Both the position numbers and the translations under genes were made by a program. A DNA stretch of 13,941 nt from Tricholomella constricta (Eukaryota > Basidiomycota > Agaricomycetes > Agaricales > Lyophyllaceae). The notes beneath the pieces were generated by a model. That model was given only the letters and a program-made list of their open reading frames with translations, searched no databases and was not told the DNA's origin. The stretch spans positions 1 through 13,941 of the forward strand of contig JAACJP010000113.1 of assembly GCA_013368375.1 (NCBI GenBank). Reading direction: 5' to 3'. Positions within the stretch are counted from its first letter, which is position 1, and the number at the start of each line of letters is the position of its first letter. Shown here in pieces: positions 8,533-13,941 of the stretch.

Positions 8533-10202
8533 TCATAGTTGTATAACTGGAGCCGCAAATAGCGAGAGCCTCTGGACCTCAGCCTCCAGGACCCTTAGCC
8601 GTTCCTGATACTGTGCATGGATACTCCGCAACATCGGGAGTAGTGTGAGAACTTTGTTTAACTTCACCTGTGCGACGTGTATGTGGGCCTGGAGGCCAAT
8701 GGAAATATATGGCGAGCCAGTGATGGAGCATTTCGCTGGCGAGATGTCTGTCAAGAAAAGGGCGAGGTCCTCGACAATGTAGCTCGTGCCAATCAAACCT
8801 AGCACAAGAGTTTTGAGCTTGGGGATGACTTTGCGACCTGTTGATTGGGATATAGAGGAAGACAGGATATATAGCCCCAAGGCTTGAAGCTGGGGGCAGT
8901 GTTGAGCAAAACGCGCTAGGACTGCAAAGGTGAGATGTTTCCCTGCAGGACGTTGCACGGCAGGGAACGGGTTCAAGTGCAGGTCCCGTAACCGGGGCCA
9001 AGACGAAGCGATGAGGGTACCTTCCGCATCGTCGATATCAAGTGGAAGGGGCATGTTGAGGGTGAATGCCGTCAAAGACGTGCAGCGCAAGAGAGGCTCC
9101 AAGGATGCAAAGGGAAGGCTTTCAGAGTTATCTTCGATACCGCCGTATTGGATCCAGAGCGCCAGAACCTCGAGTTCAGGACATGCCTCTGCGACGCGTG
9201 CAAAAAAAGCCGCGACGTTGGCGTTGTCCTCCAGGCTCAACGTCCTGACGACGAGTCGCCGGAGACGCGCAGCTGGGATGTCAGATTGCAAAAAAGAGGT
9301 CACATTCCAGAGATGGGCCTTGATATCCATCTCTTGGAGGCTTGGAAACGCTCCATCCTCGATCACAGGCATGTAATTTTGGAGGTCATCCGTCTCCTCT
9401 TCGACCTCGGTAGTTTCAGACGGGTCGGTCATGCGGATAGACTCTAGCAACGGGCACTTTGCAAGTGCCGTTATTACATCCGAGGTAAGCAGCGCATCGG
9501 AAAGCAGAACGGCCTTGAGACCGGGAAACCCGGTGAGAAAGTTTGAGAGCGATGGTCCGATGTCGTGAAATAGAATGTCGGAGCGAAATTCAAGACGTTC
9601 GATCCGTGGGCAGCGGTGGACAACGTCCTTGAAAAAGTTATCGATGGCAAACAGGTCGCCCTGCTCCGAGCTGTGGCCTGTCTCTACCGAAAGACTCTTT
9701 AGTCCTGGGGTCAGAAAAAGGAGGCAGAGAACAAGTGAGGACGTAGGGCGGGCAGGATCCTTCTTCCATGTAAGATGGGTGAGGTTCGGAAGAAGGTGAA
9801 GAACGGGGCGCGCAATGGACAGAGTTGAAAAGGACTGGTGATGTATCTCCGGCAGGCGATCGGTGACCTCCAAATGCCGAGCTCGGTTGGCATAAAAGGA
9901 GAATCTGTCCCAGCGTTCATTCGATATATGGTACTGGACAAATGTCTGTCCCATAGGTAAATGCCTGCGTCTTGTGATTTGGCAGGAAACTTGAAATTAC
10001 TCACCACCAGCTGTGAGTTTATCTCGCCCATAGGTCCTAACAGCCTGAACAAGCGGTCTAGGCGATCGATGCGATACCAAAGTATATCGAGCACATTCTC
10101 CTGCCATGCCTTGCAGACCCGCGCGCATGCAACATTGGTGCTCGTGTCGGTAAATCTGAATATAGAGTCTAGAATGTCAGAAATCACAAGTGCATGATGC
10201 AT
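8533..10202 (-). CDS. F-box protein with leucine-rich region, 2 exons, about 536 residues
   Basis: Probable substrate-recognition subunit of an SCF (Skp1-Cullin-F-box) ubiquitin ligase. Exon 1 is 10005-10202 (66 codons) and exon 2 is 8533-9945; the 59-base intron at 9946-10004 has GTGAGT donor and GACAG acceptor and is phase 0. Residues about 3-45 form the F-box, with ALVISDILDSIF, CARVCKAWQENVLDILWYRID and a following LDRLFRLL helix. Exon 2 opens TFVQYHISNERWDRFSFYANR, a common continuation in mushroom F-box proteins, followed by irregular leucine-rich segments such as LPNLTHLTW, CPRIERLEF, CPLLESIRM and CPELEVLALW. The last 30 residues are a short coiled coil (YQERLRVLEAEVQRL). Both exons are open and show no lesion. 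The substrate is unknown; such genes are numerous and rapidly evolving in Agaricomycetes. Confidence 0.85.
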
Positions 10203-11421
10203 TTCAAAGTATGATTCAACTATAAGAAGGGGGAAATGAAATCGTCAACTTTGGTGGTCAAATTGAACGCGCGTTGTTCACAAGGTAGTACATATTCCAA
10301 GGATGCCAATGCGCCGAGTACCCACCGGCATTTGCCGCAATGCTTTCCCACCACCAGCCCGTCCGAATCTGTCGTCCGAATTCGACCTCTCTTTGATACC
10401 AAGGCTCGAAAACCTCATTCCTCTTCACTTTGGCCACTGATGCGCTCTCGCAGTCAGTCGGGCTCCCCAGCTTCTTGACACTCAGGTTCAGTACTTGCGT
10501 TCTGCATCGACTGATGAATCTTATCGACTGCTCTGCAATCTTCTGTCTCATGGATTTCGGCTTTGTGGACTGCTGAGCTTGAGATACGGCAGGGTTAAAA
10601 TGATTCTAAGCTGCGCACATGCCCGTAATTTTCAGGCTCACTTTTCAAAAACTACGGACAAATGGCTCGCGAAAAAGCTATCGTTTATATCAAAGTACCG
10701 TCCGCGATATGGCGAGCCACGCATGGCTGAATGTCGACGACATGACGTTGATGACCTCTGGTGCAAGACCCGGCCTGCAAGTCCACTCCTGTCTCTAACT
10801 TGTGCTATATCCATCTAGAATATGAAATACGAGACAGGAATTCAACAAGTTCTCCAAACGAAGACTTCGTCGTTGAAAATTGCCAACTGCTTCGATGTGC
10901 GTCGGAGAACACTCCACTGGGCTAATATTGACTTCCTCTTTATTTCTTCAGAAGGTCGTCCGGTGTTATGTTCAAGCACCAAGCTCGGTGCTTGGTCATA
11001 TCACCGGACGCCCTTCTGACCCATACCTCCGTGCGTCAGCAGGTCTAGAAATTCCTCTGCTTATCCTTTGTTTAACGCGACATCGCGAGAAACCTCTAAC
11101 AGCAGGGACGCGTGCCTTCTGCGAAGAAGCCACGTAGTTTACGCCATGTTTTGGCCTATCGAATCGGAGGTCTTTGCCAAGCAAAGAATGCTGTGGTGCA
11201 GTGTATACCTTCTGACGAGATACGCGCCGGCACAGTAGTCGACTGACGTGCATGGGTAGTAAACAGTGTTTGTTTACTCAGCTTGTTGCCATGAATGGAA
11301 CACACACAGGACATGATATTGAACAACGGTCCAAGAAGCTACAAGTACATACACAGGCGCAAAGTCGTATCTCCCTAACGAATCCAGGTTTGACATTTAT
11401 TCGCTTCGCAGTCGGCTTCCT
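10203..11421. other. intergenic region between F-box gene and lectin pseudogene
   Basis: About 1.2 kb without a gene I can support. The left end should hold the F-box promoter (that gene reads leftwards from 10202). The right end is the 3' flank of the lectin relic. The one structured element is the hairpin at 10948-11019. Short open frames on both strands (for example 10258-10551 minus, 97 codons) show no recognisable domain. Confidence 0.55.
10948..11019. repeat. long inverted repeat (33-base arms, 6-base loop)
   Basis: The left arm 10948-10980 begins TCAGAAGGTCGTCCGGTG and the right arm 10987-11019 ends CACCGGACGCCCTTCTGA. They pair at 29 of 33 positions around the loop AAGCTC. The pairing stops sharply at both outer ends and I see no target-site duplication. 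It could be a small-RNA precursor, a foldback remnant of a transposon, or a transcription-end structure. Confidence 0.85.
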
Positions 11422-12986
11422 TCAGAAGAATGCGAGGTACGCATTGTAGCCGATGTCGTTCTGTTTAAACTATGTAAGCAAGATTGATACAAAGGGGTAG
11501 ATATGATGCACCAAGAACTGGTCGGTCTGATGTCTGCAGCGGCAATGAATGATAAATCGGAGTTGCCACATGAAATTATGGGGCAACATACTCATAGAAT
11601 ACGATTCCAGTGTGATCATTTGCCAGGTTAAAGTTGTAGGCATGAGCATCTGCAGGATCGTTCGGATTGACGCCGAGCATGATACCGCACAGAAGTGCAC
11701 AATTCTGGAATTTGCATTAGCAAATTGTCAAGGTGGATAAATCAGGACGGGATACTCACATCGGCACGAATTTTGTCGGCACCCCACGAAGCGACCAGAT
11801 TTCATCGCTAAAATATAGAAGGTCAGTTCTAAACATTACCGTCAGATTCTGTGCACATACTAACGGCAAAGTCGTCACAGTCAAAAATTTCGTGTCGCCA
11901 CACCTTGTTCCCTTGGCCAAGGCCAGTAGTAGCCCAGACTTGGTGCCAGACGTCCGCGCTGAGAATAAGATATCTATCGCGAAAAAGGTCTGTTGCTGTT
12001 TTTCCTTCTCCCAGTCAAAGAAACTCACTCTCCGTCTAAAGGTAACCTCGATAGTTTTGTGCCAGATGAGGGTTGTTCCTGATAGCCAAACGTACTTCGG
12101 CACTTGTAGCGCTCATGCGCTGGAAGCTCCACTTCTGGTGACTGTTGTCATCTTCCCACTGGTGCCAGTCCACCCGTAGATCGGAGTGCCATTGCTGCTG
12201 CCGCTAGAAATGGATTTAGACAAAGTGAACGTGGGCAATGCGATGACAGTGGTTACCCGTTGTAGAGGTCAGCAAATGCTGGTCAAAAAATCATCAGTCA
12301 GATATCCGTATCACGGAGGAGCATTCGACTCGTACTTTTTGACGCGTAATTCTGTGTCCAGAAAAAAAGCGATGGTCATGAATACGGCGAGAAAGTGTGA
12401 AAGGCAGTAGATACTTACTTCCAGCTCGTGCCGTCGATAGCCTTCTTGATGGTCCACTTCTGATTGTCTCCGGTCCTTAATCATCCTTCAGTCTTAGTTT
12501 TCACGGCTGCCGAACCTAGAAGACGCGCGTCATGCGCGCTAAATACAGTAGTGGTGAACGGCGCGAATTCATAGCTCACTCTCCTCTAGATCCAGGTAGG
12601 TGCCACCAGCAAGGTTGCGAAGCGTGAAGGTGTCAGCCTCGCCGGTTGCCTCAGCCAGCCACAGTTGGTTCAGGCCGCCATTATCTGCCCATGCAGTCAC
12701 CGCGGTGCCTTAGATCGGAATTCTGTGAATTGACATTTCATACGCTTCTTGAGAAATGCAACGCACCGTTGGTGGCGGAACCTAAACTTCAAGCATGATA
12801 ATTATCACCATGTGTTGTTAGATCCGCTTGACGGTACACCTACCGTCGTTAAGATCAAGAACAATGGGGACCGCCGAGTTGGAAATTCGATCTGGTATGC
12901 ACACAGATAAGTAAACTGTCTAGCAACCAAGCAGACGGCTGGCGGGAGTCAGTAGGAAGGCTCACAGACTCGCGTTGCAAGACCAT
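11422..12986 (-). pseudogene. chimerolectin (ricin-B trefoil plus cysteine protease-like domain), MOA-like, disrupted
   Basis: Resembles Marasmius oreades agglutinin, a secretion-signal-free fungal defence protein that joins a galactoside-binding trefoil to a papain-like domain. Thirteen GT-AG exons can be placed (high to low): 12966-12986, 12844-12891, 12767-12781, 12580-12708, 12419-12515, 12336-12351, 12257-12278, 12029-12203, 11865-11973, 11760-11807, 11592-11704, 11512-11533, 11422-11460. Total is 854 bases, close to the roughly 290-residue family length. Trefoil QxW motifs are NQLW, NQKW and HQKW. Triad codons survive: Cys (11877-11879, in DCDDFA), His (11642-11644, in HAYN) and Glu (split by the intron 11534-11591). 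Breaks: TGA 12481-12483 where a repeat Trp is expected; phase mismatch at exons 1/2 and 6/7; frame changes near 12155-12161 and 12036-12042 (creating TAG); TGA 11802-11804. No intact product is possible as read. Confidence 0.82.
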
Positions 12987-13333
12987 TGTGAGTTTGAGTA
13001 AAGGCAATGTAAGTGTGGTTGGGGAGTTAGATGCGCTCGCTCAGTTTGTTTGAATATTGGTATGGACGCAGATATTCCGCTGAGCAGGGGAGAGAAATGC
13101 GGGGATTTCAGAACAAGGCAGATTCAATGGAAGAAAGTGGCGTGACACCTGCCACCAGGAGGCGTAGAATGACAGATGGCAAGTCGTTTTTGATCGTTCG
13201 TGCGAGTCGAAAGGGTTGAAAAGTGATCTTTTGAAGCGCGAATGTGCCTTGGAGTCAGCAAAGAATATTTCTAACTCTCCGATGAGGAAAGCGCGGTGCT
13301 GCTGGCCTGGCTATCAGAATGCGTCAGGAAAAT
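12987..13333. other. 5' flank of the lectin pseudogene
   Basis: This is expected to hold the former promoter, since the lectin reads leftwards from 12986. No other ATG occurs on the minus strand in about the first 100 bases, which supports the chosen start. No clear TATA box is seen, and a 62-codon plus-strand frame (13031-13219) looks random. Confidence 0.4.
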
Positions 13334-13559
13334 ATCGAAGTTGTGTGGACGGCTTCTCATTTGTTAGGTAAACGAGTGCTCAGCACCACGAGTAGCGTCG
13401 GCGGTCGCCTCACCTTGCGAGTTCCATGAGAACTAAGTACTGTCACATCGAGGTTGTGTGGATGGCTTCTCGATTGTTAGGTAAACGAGTGCTCAGCACC
13501 ACGAGTAGCGTCGGCGGTCGCCTCACCTTGCGAGTCCCATCAGAATCAAGTTCTGTCAA
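13334..13559. repeat. 113-bp tandem duplication, 2 copies
   Basis: Copy 1 is 13334-13446 and copy 2 is 13447-13559, directly adjacent with no spacer. They differ at about 10 of 113 positions, and all differences lie at the two ends. The central 62 bases (starting TTGTTAGGTAAACGAGTGCT) are identical. The core contains GTGCTCAGCAC, a small palindrome. No coding frame spans both copies. Confidence 0.9.
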
Positions 13560-13941
13560 GTCAAGTAAAGCCACGAATTTTTAGTACCTTGGCTAACCTC
13601 GCATGGCCTGTGAGGATTCCAGGCCGCACTTCATATCAGGACAGCTGGTGAGTTTGTCCTAGAATGACCAAGAGCATTTGCACGGAGGCTATTAAGCAGA
13701 GTTGTGGGATGAACTCTGCGAGAAAAGGGCAAGTTATGCAGCAGATTGAGAAGATTGCCTTGAAGGCCAGTGACTCTCGGAGCTCTCCTTCACCGGTGAT
13801 GATTATAGTATGTAAGATAGTTCACATAGAACGACTAACCCCATGTTTGCTTCATTGGCAGATTGAAATTGAAATGTGAGCCACCTATTGAATTCGATTG
13901 CCGTGATAGCATACCCACCTAATCACTCGCCGGAGTATCAG
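13560..13941. other. right edge, no gene recognised
   Basis: A 71-codon plus-strand frame (13664-13879) and scattered GT/AG sites are present, but nothing resembles a known domain. The stretch could contain exons of a gene that continues beyond the window. Confidence 0.4.

Noticed and set aside
9711..10004. Unspliced extension of F-box exon 1 giving a 163-residue protein
   Set aside because: It crosses a good GTGAGT donor. Splicing to exon 2 keeps phase and yields a family-typical continuation.
10258..10551. 97-codon minus-strand frame upstream of the F-box gene
   Set aside because: No recognisable domain or start context; it lies where the F-box promoter should be.
11756..12179. Long plus- and minus-strand frames across the lectin region
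   Set aside because: The plus-strand frame (11733-12179) is antisense to lectin exons. The minus-strand frame (11756-12103) reads through splice sites in mixed phase.
11422..12986. Repeat-induced point mutation as cause of the lectin decay
   Set aside because: Most lesions are one-base length changes, not C-to-T transitions, and the DNA is not AT-enriched compared with its neighbours.
13334..13559. CRISPR-like or transposon terminal repeats
   Set aside because: There are only two adjacent direct copies, with no spacers, no terminal inverted repeats and no coding content, in an evident eukaryotic context.
1..13941. tRNA or rRNA genes
   Set aside because: I saw no cloverleaf with A- and B-box motifs and no conserved rRNA segment on either strand, within the limits of reading by eye.

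Overview
The window looks like nuclear DNA of a mushroom-forming basidiomycete (Agaricomycetes). Evidence: many short GT-AG introns (49-140 bp), an F-box/leucine-rich protein of the type expanded in mushrooms, a class I histone deacetylase with a basidiomycete-style C-terminal extension, the decayed gag of an LTR retrotransposon, a coiled-coil transposase tail, and a gene resembling the Marasmius oreades agglutinin (a ricin-B lectin fused to a cysteine protease-like domain).

Layout. 1-2909 (- strand): gag part of a Ty3/Gypsy-like element, reading frame broken several times; pol would lie left of position 1. 2999-3785 (+): C-terminal tail of a DDE-type transposase, cut at its 5' side and frameshifted. 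3786-4524: intergenic, with one TATA-like box. 4525-6863 (+): RPD3-type histone deacetylase in 8 exons; active site intact, but two reading-frame breaks. 6864-7611: intergenic with short tandem repeats. 7612-7866 (-): a possible 84-residue protein. 8533-10202 (-): F-box protein, 2 exons, 536 residues, intact. 10203-11421: intergenic, holding a 72-base near-perfect hairpin at 10948-11019. 11422-12986 (-): a 13-exon chimerolectin pseudogene that keeps its splice sites, three QxW lectin motifs and the Cys/His/Glu triad codons, but carries several stops and phase breaks. 13334-13559: a 113-bp tandem duplication with a 62-base identical core.

The genes do not form a pathway. The left third is transposon debris, the middle is housekeeping chromatin machinery, and the right is fast-evolving accessory genes. 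The main result is the lectin-protease relic. Many of its breaks, and those in the deacetylase and transposase, are one-base length changes, several of them in short homopolymers. Assembly error therefore has to be excluded before calling real decay. All calls rest on reading the sequence; no database search was run.
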